A DNA stretch of 64,000 bases from Adiantum capillus-veneris (taxonomy: Eukaryota > Streptophyta > Polypodiopsida > Polypodiales > Pteridaceae): assembly GCA_014529385.2 (NCBI GenBank), contig CM043953.1:88215842-88279841 (forward strand), written 5' to 3'. Made by a program: the position numbers and the translations under genes. The notes beneath the pieces are model-generated. The model was not told the DNA's origin, ran no database searches, and was given only the letters and a program-made list of their open reading frames with translations. Below are positions 34,558 to 46,646 of this stretch, one piece after another; the stretch's first letter is position 1; every line of letters starts with the position of its first letter.

Positions 34558-36095
34558 TAGCTTCCGGTGGAAGCAATTAAGTGAAGTGTATTTGTGAGTG
34601 ACTCCTTGCACAATGTTGTTTTCTCCTTGCGTCTTGGAATCTGAAAAGAAGAAAAAGATAGATTCAGTCTTAATGTATTAAAGACAATCAAAATTCATCG
34701 ATTTAGTAAGCACCTTTCTATTGTTGAGACTGAATGCATACAATTCCGGCAAAACTGGAAGTTCTTCACATGGAAGATCTACCCTGAGCTGTGCAAGAGT
34801 TGTGCTTGACATTGTCTCCATCACAATAAGTAGGCTGTCTCGAAAGTAGAGCTCCGTTGATAAAGGTTTGTTCTCGAGGCTATTCTCTGTATCTTGGTCG
34901 AGTGGAATAAGCTGCCCACTAAGAAGATGATATGTAATATAGTAAAACGACACTAAAAAATTTTGAGAGCTTATAATGAACTTGCAAATTATGGACTTCT
35001 TTTGCAAAATACAGATTTTGCTCTGTGATTGTTTCCTATCCCAATTATCATCTAAAAAGTCCAAACAGCTCTCAGACTTGCAAAAGAACATTGTTGCGGT
35101 AGTTCTTATTTGCTCATTGAAGAAAAAATCTACAAACACTTCAAGAGGCGTAAATAGTGCGAGCCAAACTATTTTTGTGGCAATTGAATACTTGAGGGAC
35201 TTTTGTATATCCTGAAACAACTTATTCCTAAAGCTTTCACTAGTTTGCAAAGCTGGCAAGGACCATTTCTTGCTGTCAAAGGATGGAAGTGACAAAGAAG
35301 CTACACGACCCCAACCAATGGAAGTTCTCGGTTCCACATATGACATATCATAAAAGAAAATTCCATTATCTGCAAGTTCCTTGTGTTGTCTTCCTCGGTA
35401 CATTTGCTCACCAATAAATGCATGGAAAGCATCCAAAATCCCAACTATGCTCTCAACTGGTTGCCAATCTATCCTATTCGATGGATAAGTGTCTGAAACA
35501 TACCAAAGATGATATCCACCACTTAACCTTCGAATATAATCATGCACTAAGCGAGATGCTCAGAATAACTTACAGTTGGGTCGATGCCTTGGAAAACTTG
35601 GAGGAGATATTTTTGCAACTTTAAGTCTGCATGCTGGAAAGCATGTTGTATGAGGACCTCTTTCACCCTCTTGCTTTGTGCACACACTTTAAACTCTTTA
35701 ACTTGTCCCTTGAAAGCCTCCATGAAATCATTGCGTTGCCTCCTCTTCCTCCTCCTTGTTTGCAGTAGAATCCAACTTCTGATAGTTATTCGAGATGGTA
35801 TCCATGCTTGATTGTCTGTAGTATAACTGTTAAAAACGCTAACAGAGTCAATGGTAGTGCTAGGCCTTCGAGAAGTATTCATGGTGTGGAGTAGAATACA
35901 CAAAAAGGTTAGCGCAAATATGAAAAAGGGAAGAAGTTTTGAGAGGGAAGTAGAGCTACTCAAAGTCATATTTGGGCGGGAACAAAGATACGAGATAGAG
36001 TCTTCAATGAAAGTTCTGAAATTCCTCGGTACAGAGTTAATACGACTTACGACATTTATGCCTTGGAAGTGTGAAATATACAATTTGATGAACAA
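34558..36095 (-). pseudogene. unassigned gene with intron(s)
   Basis: Two open parts on minus. 35,547-36,095 contains MNTSRRPSTTIDS, a basic patch (RRRKRRQRNDF) and a Lys-rich helical region. 34,678-35,547 contains YHLWYVSDTYPS, IVGILDAFHAFIGEQMY and a hydrophobic IVWLALFTPLEVFVDFFF stretch. A 73-nt intron with GTGCTT...CTTTTCAG at 34,641-34,713 links to a last exon ending at TAG 34,558. The join at about 35,550 is out of frame; a perfect donor GTAAGT lies at 35,573 but the nearest AG is only 27 nt on. I do not recognise the family. Confidence 0.45.
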
Positions 36096-36488
36096 AAATG
36101 ATATTTCCTTCCTTTTTTTAAAAAGAGCTTGACTCCAAAATGTCGATTTTCAACGTAACATTAGCCTCTTCCTCATTGGTCAAGCGCCACTCTCTCTCTA
36201 GAATTGAAAGGCCCAAAAGTGAGTCCAACTTTCTCCTAATAATTATCCTTCATAATCAGTCTCTATGAATGGCCTCAGATTTCTCCTTTTGGAAAGCAAC
36301 CTTTCTTCTTCATAAGGGGTAAGTTGATAGTGCTTCTTTGTTTCAAGTTAGATGGTCTTTTTACCCTTGGCCAATTTGGCCCTGGCCATCTTGTGGTAGA
36401 TGGATATAGTGGTTATCCATCCATTTGGATCCGACTTGTTTGCCTTTCAAACTATATTTTATCTATCCCCCTAAATTGGGATTCATGG

Positions 36489-37448
36489 CTAGCTTTGTAA
36501 GGAATATCTTTCTCTAGAATCTTTGATGCTTGGTCCATTGTAGATAGGGTAGAGGGCTAGATAGAACCTTCTCAGTTCATCTTCTTGTATAGGCAAGGCA
36601 TGCATGAGAATACGTGAATCTAGTATTGTTTCAATGTAATGCATCACAATTTCATTTTCAACATGCATTATTTTCTTGACTACTTTGACCAAATGCAGAG
36701 ACTGCTCCTACTCTCTTATTATCATTCTAATTATCCTACCGCTATTGCTGGATGATTTTTTCTCTAGAAACATAACAACTCTGCAATCGAGGATCTTCCT
36801 AGACATTTGCAATCTTTGAAGTGTCGAGTTGATCTTGTTTTGGATGTCGTCATACATCTCTAAAACTAGGAAAATTTCCCAATAACATTTCCAATTGAAT
36901 ACCTAGACTCTATATGTTCATTGTCATTTTCCATATTTGAGGATTCCCATGGATATATGCCTTTGGGATCATATACTTGATGATTCTGATCAGAAGTTGA
37001 ATTACATTAGGATGTTCTTGTAGTTGACATGTGGCATGATCATATTTTTCAATTTTCCATTTGGCTTCCGTTTGCCTTGCTTCCACATACAAAATCTCAA
37101 AACCTTTCATATCCAAACAGGCTTCATCATTGTTTTAATAGGCCTAGATATGGAACTGCTACTCTCTCTTGAGCTACTTGTTCAAACTCAAATATTAGTC
37201 GGACAATAAGCATTTAGTCTGGGTGTCTAGATCCAAGGTTCTCTATATGTACTTTCTTGCCTATATTTAGACCTACTAACCTATAGTGATTTGTGATTTG
37301 ATTGTCCTACTCATTTTGGCTCTAATCATGTGGGTTGTTTGTACTCTAGTAGGTTGATCCTTGGCCTAATCTGGAGTGGGTTTTTCCATTTTGGAAAAAA
37401 ATTCTTGAAATAGGGGTACATTTTATTCATTTAAATATGTTAAAAAAA

Positions 37449-37502
<54 letters not shown>

Positions 37503-37545
37503 TAAATACCTCCCAAATGGGGGATTCTCAATAGTGCACACCCCC

Positions 37546-37590
<45 letters not shown>

Positions 37591-38330
37591 ACCCCCTCGG
37601 AGAGTAGACTCCATCTTTCCTTGGAAAGTTTAGTCATTTGGGCAATTGCATTGAGAATAGTGTTCCATTCCATTCATGTGGTGGCAATGTATCCATCTAT
37701 CAAAGAGTCTACATCCATCTTCTCATTGTTAGACTTCATAACAGGGATAAGATAGGGTAGAGCCAATTGTCTTGAGATGTCAAGTAGTAGTTTATCCACA
37801 GGTGATTTTTTTTGTAAAACTTGCAACCTATCAAGAGGACAATTGTAAATAGTAGTGGCTGATGTGTCTAGCAACGTATTGGTTTCTCCTAGGTCTAATT
37901 CTACTAGCTTCATGGCCTTTGTCTAGGTCAACTTGTTGGGGTCATAAAATTTTGGATAGAGGTTTCCAAAATGCTATTTAGCTGGATATACTTCTATTCA
38001 AAGGTTCCACTCTTCTAATTCTTTATCATTTGGCAATAACCAGATAGGCATTACAACACCTTTCCTTCTAGCCAATGAGTTAGCTTTCTTTCTTGTCCTT
38101 ACCCCAGCTACATATTCATTATACAAATTGTATAAACTTGATGGGATTGGATCTCCTTCAGCAGATAATGGCTGACCACCAAAATTTGTGCATTTTGATT
38201 CCTAAACTCGGTGTCAGCACTATCTAGTCTAGCCATACCTGATTCCTGGCTGTCTGAAGTTGTGACACCTTTCGAATTGATTGTGCTTCCTCCAAAGCTC
38301 TCCCATCTACCCTCACTAGTATTTCCTCTT
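36489..38330 (-). pseudogene. unassigned decayed coding sequence
   Basis: Minus-strand frames with coherent protein character run in order: DPIPSSLYNLYNEYVAGVR, MPIWLLPNDKELEEW, MKLVELDLGETNTLL, VDKLLLDISRQLALPYLIP (37,674-37,913), FEILYVEARQTEAKWKIEK (36,910-37,116) and EIVMHYIETILDSRILMH (36,489-36,692). Several stops and the G/C tracts at 37,450-37,590 break it. No motif lets me name the family. It could be an old retroelement or a host gene. Confidence 0.4.
37450..37590. repeat. (G)51 and (C)44 tracts facing each other
   Basis: 51 G at 37,450-37,500 and 44 C at 37,547-37,590, separated by 46 bp. They are inverted relative to each other and could pair into one hairpin or form G-quadruplexes. 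Such lengths are also a known site of sequencing or assembly error. Confidence 0.9.
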
Positions 38331-39176
38331 GGTTTAATTTGGTAAAGTTCTTAGGATATTGTTACTACTGCTATTGAGTCCTTTTCTAATCTTTAAGGAT
38401 TTTTTAAAGGGGTCTCAACTAAGAGGAATATATTCATAGAATCCAATATGCTTTCTATCTTCTTTGTGCCATACTTCCTGCATAGCTCTTCAAGTCACAT
38501 TGCCTTCTTCCAACTTTTGGTGTTGTTCATTTGGACTTGACTTGAGTTTTCAAGTTAAAAAATAAGATTAAAAAAACAAAAACAATAAATGTATGCATGC
38601 CACTTGTGTCGTGTCATGGATACAAATACGCTCATGTTCATAGCCAATTACGAGGGAGTTTCAAGGAGGTAACGATGAGCTGGGCCGTGGGAAGGGGATC
38701 TTGCCGAGATAAGGACCTTGGGGCCTTAGTGCAACACGGATTGTTGCTTATGGAGCTCGACTCCATCGAGAAGCTAGGACTAAGAGAAGGCGGCACCGGT
38801 TGTGCTCGGTGAGATTTTTGAGGCGCTGGAGTTGTAGTAGGTGCTGGAGTGCTTCGTGAAAACTTCGACAATGCTGATGCAAAGTTGTGAGCTTGAACGG
38901 GGCTCTGATGTCCAAGCTCGTGCAGGTGAGCAAAAGACTGTCGAAGCATTGGAGGCCAATCGTGGGAGTAGTCGTTTGCGGACCCAACAAGGGACTTCAA
39001 GGCAGTTTTGGGAGGCTCTTTCGTCCGCCCAGTGGGCACCCATCGATGTGGCCGAGTTGCGTGTGTCCCCTCACAAAGGGGTGGTCAAAAAATCCCTAAG
39101 AACAAGGCGTTCCCACCACATACTAAGTTTACTTTTAGGCTATTTGAAGTGTGGTGAGCATTGAATGCCCGTTTAG

Positions 39177-39178
<2 letters not shown>
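38331..39178. other. no recognised gene
   Basis: Somewhat GC-richer from 38,600 to 39,160, with overlapping open frames on both strands but no motif. It may be an old exon or retroelement piece. Confidence 0.5.

Positions 39179-39269
<91 letters not shown>
39179..39269. repeat. (CA)45 microsatellite
   Basis: Uninterrupted CA repeat, not inside an LTR of the B family as far as I can see. Confidence 0.98.
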
Positions 39270-39271
<2 letters not shown>

Positions 39272-41463
39272 TTTTCAGAGCTTCAGATTTGCACAAAAAA
39301 CAGAGAATGGAGCTTGTCAAGCTTGAAGTTTGCTAAAGGCATTAATTGATGAAGTCTAACTCAAAAATTTTGTGTATGGGCTTCATTAAAAGCTCTCGAG
39401 ACGGGCTACGCACAGACACCAATTGCAAATGCCAATTTTGCTAAAATGAGGAACAACTATTGAATGCAAATTCAAGTTCCTAATGGCAAATAAATGAACT
39501 CTAATGCCAAATAATCTTTCAATTAGCTAGTGAATAGTGGCCCAAGAGTCTTTAACTCAAGAACATGCTCATACTACTCAATGGAATACTAATTAGGCAT
39601 ACGATTATTGAGAAGAAGAGCAAACCTGATGGATCTAGAATGATAATTAAGAAATGCTAATTGTACTAACACCCAAATGCATAATAGCAAACCTAGCTAG
39701 CATACACGTGTTTTGATACCACATGATGGGAATGGGATCGTGCTAGCTATGGCGGATGAAAGAGAAACATCGTCTACACAAGTGAGTGTGTGTTGGCTAG
39801 ATTATCACTCAAGCGAATTAGGTTCCAAGATCAATTAACTTGGACTCATAAACACGATCATGAGTTGTTACTAAGTCATCACAAGCTCACCATAAACAAG
39901 AGAGATGTAATGCAAAATAGACTTGGTTTATTAATTCATGAAATGAGCTTTAAGTAGCTCTACAATCTTGCACCACTGCATGTGGGATAATTCCTTCTCT
40001 TCTCTCCTTGACTCATACTTTAGTACTCTACGACAAAGCTCACACCTTACACCTTGTACTCCTTACCACATTCTTTTGAGTAGCATATTGGAAATCAAAA
40101 TAGTTCTCACAGTAGTGAGGAGCAAGAGAAGCGGAGGCGTCAAAGGAGAAAAAATCAAGTGCATGGGAGGTTGCATAGCAATCAATTGTAGGGTAGTTCT
40201 CCTCAAGTGTCCAAAAAAGTAAAATATAGAGGCAAAAAGCCTTGCACTGTGAGTTCTCTTGTGGGAAATCTCATCGTGGATAGGTGAACAAAAATGAAAG
40301 TAGCATCCTTCACTACCATCACCTAGTGGAAAGACAACTCACTTTCAAGTGAAGTAAGAGATCACACCCCCCCTTCCTCTGTGAAAATTTCAAGATGGCA
40401 GCCTCTTGAATATGAGAAAAGGTTAATGTTATACATGACCAAGGGATATGCTCATGAGGTTTACAATCTTTCTTGTGTCGATCAAGACCCTAGGAGCCTT
40501 GTTGAGATGGTCTTTGAAAGCATAGTTGGACTTTGCCCATTCTGCACAAACCAAGAGTTGCAAAGCTCAAGTTCAAAGGCGCCTTTCCTCGGATCCTTAA
40601 GTACGAGTAGCTATTATACTTTTCTTCTCTAAAGATCCTTTCTTCAAGCTTTCCACCAAGCCGACTTCAAAAAATAGACACTTTTCATCATGTTGATGAA
40701 AAGTGTCACAAGATGCTAATCATTTTGACATAGAATGGCAGAGTGCACAAAGATTTTGGGGTAGTGAAGCAGCAAAACTGCAAGAGCAAGGAGGAGAGAG
40801 AAATCACAAGAAGAAAAGTGATTGTGGGGTACATAACCTCTACACTCCTTATACATCTATATCACTAGAAATAAGTTAAGTTAGTGTACATTATTGGGGA
40901 GATAAAACCAATTATTAGTGAGAAGATAAAGTCAATGGGTGTTAGTTATGGTCGCTTTGCTAGCTTTCTCAACTAGAAAGACATATAATGTCTTTCCCTC
41001 CAGAATCTCCTCACTTTTGGAGATTTCAAGTTGTAAAAGACTTTGCTTCCTCCCTTTTCACGAGCATATAACCCAATGGTCCTAACATCTATTGGCACTC
41101 TTTTTACTTGTATGGGATTTATTGATTGGCTTGCTTCTTTCAAAATCATATGCATATCATCTTCTATTTCTACATCTACATTATCCTTGGTTCCCCTCAT
41201 ACCGATTGGAACCACCAAATACAAGATTCCTCGTTTGGCGAAGTATTATTGTTCTAGTTGGCATGCAATCCTTGGACAAATTTCAAGAATGGTGTTCAAT
41301 CTTCCCCGCAAGCCTACCCATGAGGTTTGCAAAAATCTTTGCACCTAGATTTTTTCATGGTGAAAAACGAGTTGCACTTAGAAATCTAGAAAAGTGCTAG
41401 CTAGCCTTACACTTACTATTTCCAAAGCCTTCCCTCTCTCTCCTAAACTAGCTAGCTCCCAGG

Positions 41464-41600
41464 TTGAAGTGCACAACAAATTTTCAAGGAGTTTGACTCC
41501 ATCTGTGACTTCCCACAACTAGCCTTAAAAACGAGCAGAATTTGAAGTGCACGACAAATTTTCAAGGAGTTTGACTCCTTCATCTATGACTTCCCACAAG
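41464..41600 (+). repeat. two-copy tandem repeat, about 75 bp
   Basis: TTGAAGTGCAC, ACAAATTTTCAAGGAG and TGACTTCCCACAA occur in two successive blocks with a few substitutions and a 3-bp indel. Noncoding. Confidence 0.85.
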
Positions 41601-42544
41601 GCTCCACGCTTGCAAAATAGGCATACAATATCAATATGGTTTTAAGCAAATAGACTTGTAACTTTTAGACAATAGTTCAATTACACTACAAACTACATAT
41701 CAATACCAAAACAATGCAATAGCAAGTCAACTTTGGCACTAATTTTTCAACCTTGATTTGACTTATTTGGTGGACTCAAACCCAATTCTACACAGCAAAC
41801 AGAGTTGTGCGTGATCCTCCCAAGCATATAGTTAGGACCTAGTTATCATTCGGTTTTAATGCGTTATCACTTCGCTTAGACGGATTTAAATTCTCAAAAG
41901 TCTTGGCAAACATGGTCCATGCTTTAAATTCTATCTAAATAATCAAATGACTTAATAATTCCACGTATTATAGGTGGGAATGATGTAAAGGACTTGAAGA
42001 TCGTTGTTGTGTGGTCAAACCCCTAAATTTAAGCAGTTAGTTAAAACTTCTCTATATGACCACATTTTGAATGATCAACTTGTCACACTTAGAACAAGTT
42101 AGCTATGTCTTATATATGCCCTTTGCAAGTTTTAGCATTATTTGAAATTGTGGTGTTGTCTATATAGTTTGCTTTTGGTCCACACTGGTTTCTTGCAAAG
42201 TTTTCTAGGATTCGATTTTTTTGCACTTTGTATGCTTCTTTTTCAAGTCTGAATTTAGACGAGAGACGTAGGCGTTATAATGAGTCTATAATTTCCGAAT
42301 TGGGCTCCAAACTCGACTCAGGACTGTGAAACATATTACAATGTCCAATTATGGACTTTTTTCTAAGAATAGGTCAAGTTCTAGCACTTTTTGAGCATGT
42401 GAAAGACTTTTCATGGTCAGATGCAAAGCTAGTCTTCATAAAGCTATACAAAACAAGCGACTCTAGTCTAGATTAATATACCTTGACAATTGTCTAATGT
42501 TATAGAATCCTGCAACAAACACTAAAGTCTAGTTCAAAACACTG

Positions 42545-42725
42545 GCAAGTGGGGGGGGGGGGGGACAATGGTCCCCTACCCCCAACCTCACCTAGCTAGG
42601 TATGTAGTGCCTATCGAGCGAAAGCTCATGATGTTAACCAGTACATGCAAACCATGAGAAACAGCCCACGTTCCTACATGAGGAAATGTCAAAATCTTCT
42701 TGCGTATATGGAGACTCAAAGCACT
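42545..42725 (+). repeat. dispersed repeat, copy 2 (also at 21,910-22,090)
   Basis: Matches copy 1 in ordered blocks. Contains GAGCGAAAGCTC followed by ATGATGTTAA. Confidence 0.6.
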
Positions 42726-42871
42726 AGTAAATCATCGCAAGAATCACCTACAATTTTGTAGGTGGTCTCAAGTACAAAGTTGATGGAGAAACTCCGTAGC
42801 TTGCAATAATTACAAGTCTCTTCTCTCATCTCGAGACTCGAGTCCGAGTAAACGAATATGTCTCATAGGGT

Positions 42872-42909
<38 letters not shown>

Positions 42910-45128
42910 AAACCTGTATTTCCATAACCATGTCATGCCCATTATGATCCTCCCCCCATTTTGCCTTATTAGCATGATATAGATCTCTTGAGGACATGAC
43001 ATGCCATTGAGATATAGCCATAGATGGATTTCCTTAAAGTGGTGTAAAAAGAATTATTGAAGTTCCATGGTCTAAATTGATGTGTCCTAAAATCTTTCAT
43101 GCACTTCAAAACTCATTGTGTAGACAAGAAATATGTTGTTTGAGAGAATAAACTAGTAAGAATCCCCTCTTAAACTCCTCGGCGAGTAGTTTTGAAGTGT
43201 CTATCTTTGTTTTTTAGCATAGATACAAGTTACTTCCAAAAGACTCTTCATCTGCCTTCTAGCCATACCAAGGGCAAAATGTTGGAAGAAGTAATGCATG
43301 TGCCCTACAGAAACACACCCTTGATAAACTTATTAAACCCCCGCCAAGTGTAACATACTTACCGACCACATGATACTTCTATCCCTTAAGCATGTATACT
43401 TTCCAATGAGCTGCTAATTCGATGCCCTTCGTTTTACCCATATGTGGTCATTGAGATTGCTTCATGAGCACTACCATGGTCTTCGACCAAGGAGATAAAG
43501 GCACTTCATAAAGCCTGTTTGAGAAGCCTTTACAGCAGGACGATGTAATTTATCTGCAAGACTCACAGGAAACGATACACACATCGCAACAGAAAAAAAG
43601 GGACAGTCCTAGAGTTGTCAACAAATTTCTTAAATCATATTTTTTGATATGTAAATGGGATAATATTGTCCAAGGAGCCCGTTTTTCGGACAGGCAATGC
43701 TTGAAGATCTCAAGAATATATCGAATCAATAATAAATTCATCTACATATTTGAACTATGTGAAACCCCAATGGGGGCGGCCTGTTACGAAGTGCACATTT
43801 ATTATGCTGACTTCAAGAATGGGTCAGACCGTTGCGTACAGCTTGGATTGTTTTTCCCAAATTGAAACTGAAAATTTGAGACTTCCCTTGCATTTTGCCA
43901 GGCTCATGGGTTGGGATTTCCTGATTTGAGCTTCCTGCATGACATTGCACCAAGGAATTTCGAGCGCAAGCAGTGTTTGAACCATTTACACTTGCACTCT
44001 TGAACAAGCTCCTCGAATAGGTCACCTCTCCCATTGCTCCACCTGGTATATCAAACCTCTCTCTATCCCTCTCTCTCTCTCTCTCCCCACACAGACACAT
44101 ATGCACATTTGAGCTTCAGGGATCACTTGCTCATATTTGATTCCAAATACACCAAGAATCTCATAACTGTCTAGGTCACCCTGATGATTTATTTGTGCAT
44201 GTAAGACAAACATGCCAATCATCAGCTATGCTAACACTACATAAGAACACTGCATGTATGGTTCATCCTCATGCTTGCGAAGTACTATCTCCAAATAAAG
44301 TTAATGTACTTAATCCATAAGTTGGGCATAATGCAATCAACTGCTTTGCAATCCAGATACATACTTGTTTACAAAGACCTGATTTCAATCATGCAACATA
44401 GACCATCATGAATGCACGCTAGGGTTGCACTCTCACCCACTTCAAATTCAAGAGCATAAACAAATCATTCTTTCCTTTACCAAGGGAATAATAAAAATAA
44501 TTTTGCTATTAAATGGAACTAAAGATGTCCCTTGATAGCCTCGATGTCATTGATTTTGTTCATAAATGTTCCAAGGTTTCAGCCTATTGAGTTCATTTCT
44601 TGAGGAGAAAGAACATATTAAAAGATCATGCAAAATGGCAAAAAAGGTAACAAAACACTCACCGTACAAAAAAAAATTCACCAACATAACATGGAACAAT
44701 CAACTGCAGAACACCACAAATACAAACAATACCTTTTTGAGCTGTCTTGAATGAAGATTTCACTGCTGATCCGACTGCCCCCACTTCACATCGCTTTTCC
44801 CCCACTTCATTAGCACAAGATCCATCCTCCCGAAAGTCCGATACCTTTTTCCTGCTAAACAGAGAGGTCTACATTTCTCCATAACAAGGAGAAAAAATCC
44901 AATGACCACGGTAAACTTTACTCTACCTTGATATTGAAGCACCTCCATTTTCAACAGAAAAACTTGACATGCCTTTGGAACAAGTTCCTTGAAAGTCTGA
45001 CAACCGTCGATTGCAGAAGTCCCCTGAGCTGCAAATTGAAGAGCTAGGTGAAAAACTGTAGGATCAGCAGCCGAAGGGCCAAGCACTGCAAATACAAAAT
45101 TACCTAAGATACGCAAACCGTCCGGAAC

Positions 45129-45416
45129 CTTTCCCACGAAGGAGATATGTTTTAAGCATTTGAGGGTGATACTCCAATATCTAGCAAAACCAGTAAATGC
45201 AAGTCTGTACAGTGCAAAGCCTCTTTATGCATGGCATTCCACACACGTTCTGAGTAAGCTGCAAATGAAAACACAAACCTCCCGATAGATGAGCTCCCTC
45301 ACGTCTTCTTTGGACATCTTGCGCTGCTCGAACCCAAACTCCAATTTGGTGAGGGGTTGAGCTGATGGCTCACGACTCAATCTGGCCATTCCTGTGAAGT
45401 AAGGATCCGCTAAAGC
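45129..45416 (-). pseudogene. MAP kinase C-terminal exons (TDY-type-like), captured fragment
   Basis: Exon 45,279-45,416 (46 codons) reads ALADPYFTGMARLSREPSAQ, then KLEFGFEQRKMSKEDVREL, closely matching the C-lobe end of plant MAP kinases of the MPK9/MPK20 type. It is bounded by TTTCCTGGCAG and GTTTGTG splice signals. The next exon, 45,129-45,180, reads ILEYHPQMLKTYL after an AG acceptor, again as in the family. The kinase core and the activation loop are not present nearby, so this is a fragment, though its exons look little damaged. Downstream frames to 44,760 may include a diverged C-terminal tail. Confidence 0.85.
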
Positions 45417-45913
45417 CTGCCAGGAAACATTATGAATAAGCAGTGTGCTTAATGATAAACCTTTAGAAGCTCCTAGTGTGATTTAGCATGACGCCTGATG
45501 AGAAATAAACGGTACAATCCAACGACAATCTATCATCCAGTAGCACTTGCAACTTTTCAAGAAGGCATTCTTCAGTTGATTGCAACTCACAACAAAAGTT
45601 GACAGCCTGAGAATGAATTATGATTTAGATTAAGTCTTCGTTCAGGTGCTTCCACTATCCAGTGTAGTGGATAAGTGGAGGTCTAAACCCACGGGAGGGG
45701 CGCACGGGCGCTCGTTCTGGAGTTTGTCTTAATCATGCACTGTGACATTGCCACGGCCTTGATGTGACCAGCAAGCCACAAGCGAGGCCGCAAATCCACA
45801 GCAAACACACAACTCAACTTGAAATTGCTAACACTTGACCTTCAAAATCATTGGAGACGAGGCACACTAGAGCAGAGTTCTCTACCAAGATGCACTAGGC
45901 TCTAGCCCCTTAG

Positions 45914-46215
45914 TCAGGGGCTGCGTGGTGACCGATTGATCAAATGTACGACTGTCATAACAGCCTCTGCCCAAAAACCATGGGGTAATGCAGCATGAAA
46001 CAGCATACATCGGACTTTTTCTTGAATAATCCGATTCACCCGCTCTGCAACACCATTCTGGGGTGGATTATGAGGTGCTGTCAGCTCCCTCTTTATCCCT
46101 TTACTGTCACAAAAGCCCCGGAAAGACTTTGACACACCTTACTGCTGATTTGATTTTCAGCAAGTGCCACGAATTGTTTGAACTTATCCAGGGTCTCATC
46201 CTTATGCTGCATCGT
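45914..46215 (-). pseudogene. Ty1/copia integrase fragment
   Basis: Minus reads DKFKQFVALAENQ, then SKSFRGFCDSKGIKRELTAP, PQNGVAERVNRIIQEK and HGFWAEAVMTVVHLINRSP, the core of a copia integrase including the catalytic Glu in NGVAERVNR. The segment that should carry the second Asp (DNGGEY) is lost in a frame break. No other copia domain flanks it. Confidence 0.88.
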
Positions 46216-46321
46216 GTTAAGTTCGTGAAGGCCCTCTCCTCTTATATTATGTACACTCACTCACACCGCTAACTCACTGGGTGGGAATAGACCCTTGTAC
46301 TCTTAAAACCATACATACTAA

Positions 46322-46343
46322 TACACTTAAATTTTTAAGTGTA
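46322..46343. repeat. palindrome with 10-bp arms
   Basis: TACACTTAAA and its complement separated by two bases. It lies upstream of the (CT)n at which the first LINE begins. Confidence 0.8.
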
Positions 46344-46370
46344 TCAAATATTGATACACGCAACCTCACC

Positions 46371-46372
<2 letters not shown>

Positions 46373-46420
<48 letters not shown>
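46373..46420. repeat. (CT)n tract at the 5' end of LINE 1
   Basis: About 24 CT units. LINE 1 starts directly after it. Confidence 0.97.
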
Positions 46421-46422
<2 letters not shown>

Positions 46423-46646
46423 AGCCGTTTTTTGACCTAGTAGACAGCAGTTCACTCTTTTGACCATAACTTGCTCATCCGAACTCCGATTTAGGTGATC
46501 TATAGCCTCAATCGAAGAGCACAAAGCCCTCTACGCATTGATGTAAAGACAGAATTTTTCTGTGTAATGGAAGGCTTTGCTGTAACAGCATCTCAGAACT
46601 GAAAAAACTGTCAAAACTTTGCGTTTTTGTTGCCAACTTGAAGGCA

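Larger units (their letters stand above)
39270..44756. other. AT-rich region without a recognised gene
   Basis: Only short open frames. Near 39,715, minus TGGTATCAAAAC resembles a degenerate initiator-Met primer site and is preceded (minus) by CCCATTCCCATCA, so an old LTR may lie at about 39,725 upward; this is weak. (GA)n at 42,873-42,908 and (G)14 at 42,551-42,564. Confidence 0.5.

Noticed and set aside
37534-37755. Poly-proline ORF
   Set aside because: Translation of the C44 homopolymer.
39715-39735. Primer-binding site and LTR end on minus
   Set aside because: Only a partial match to the primer site and no gag or pol beyond it; kept as a remark only.
42860-42908. Third LINE tail (TCTCATAGGGTC) beside (GA)n
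   Set aside because: Only about 10 matching bases, no hairpin and no ORF2 end upstream.
43644-43865. 73-codon plus ORF as a host gene
   Set aside because: No recognisable motif, no splice context, and length expected by chance.
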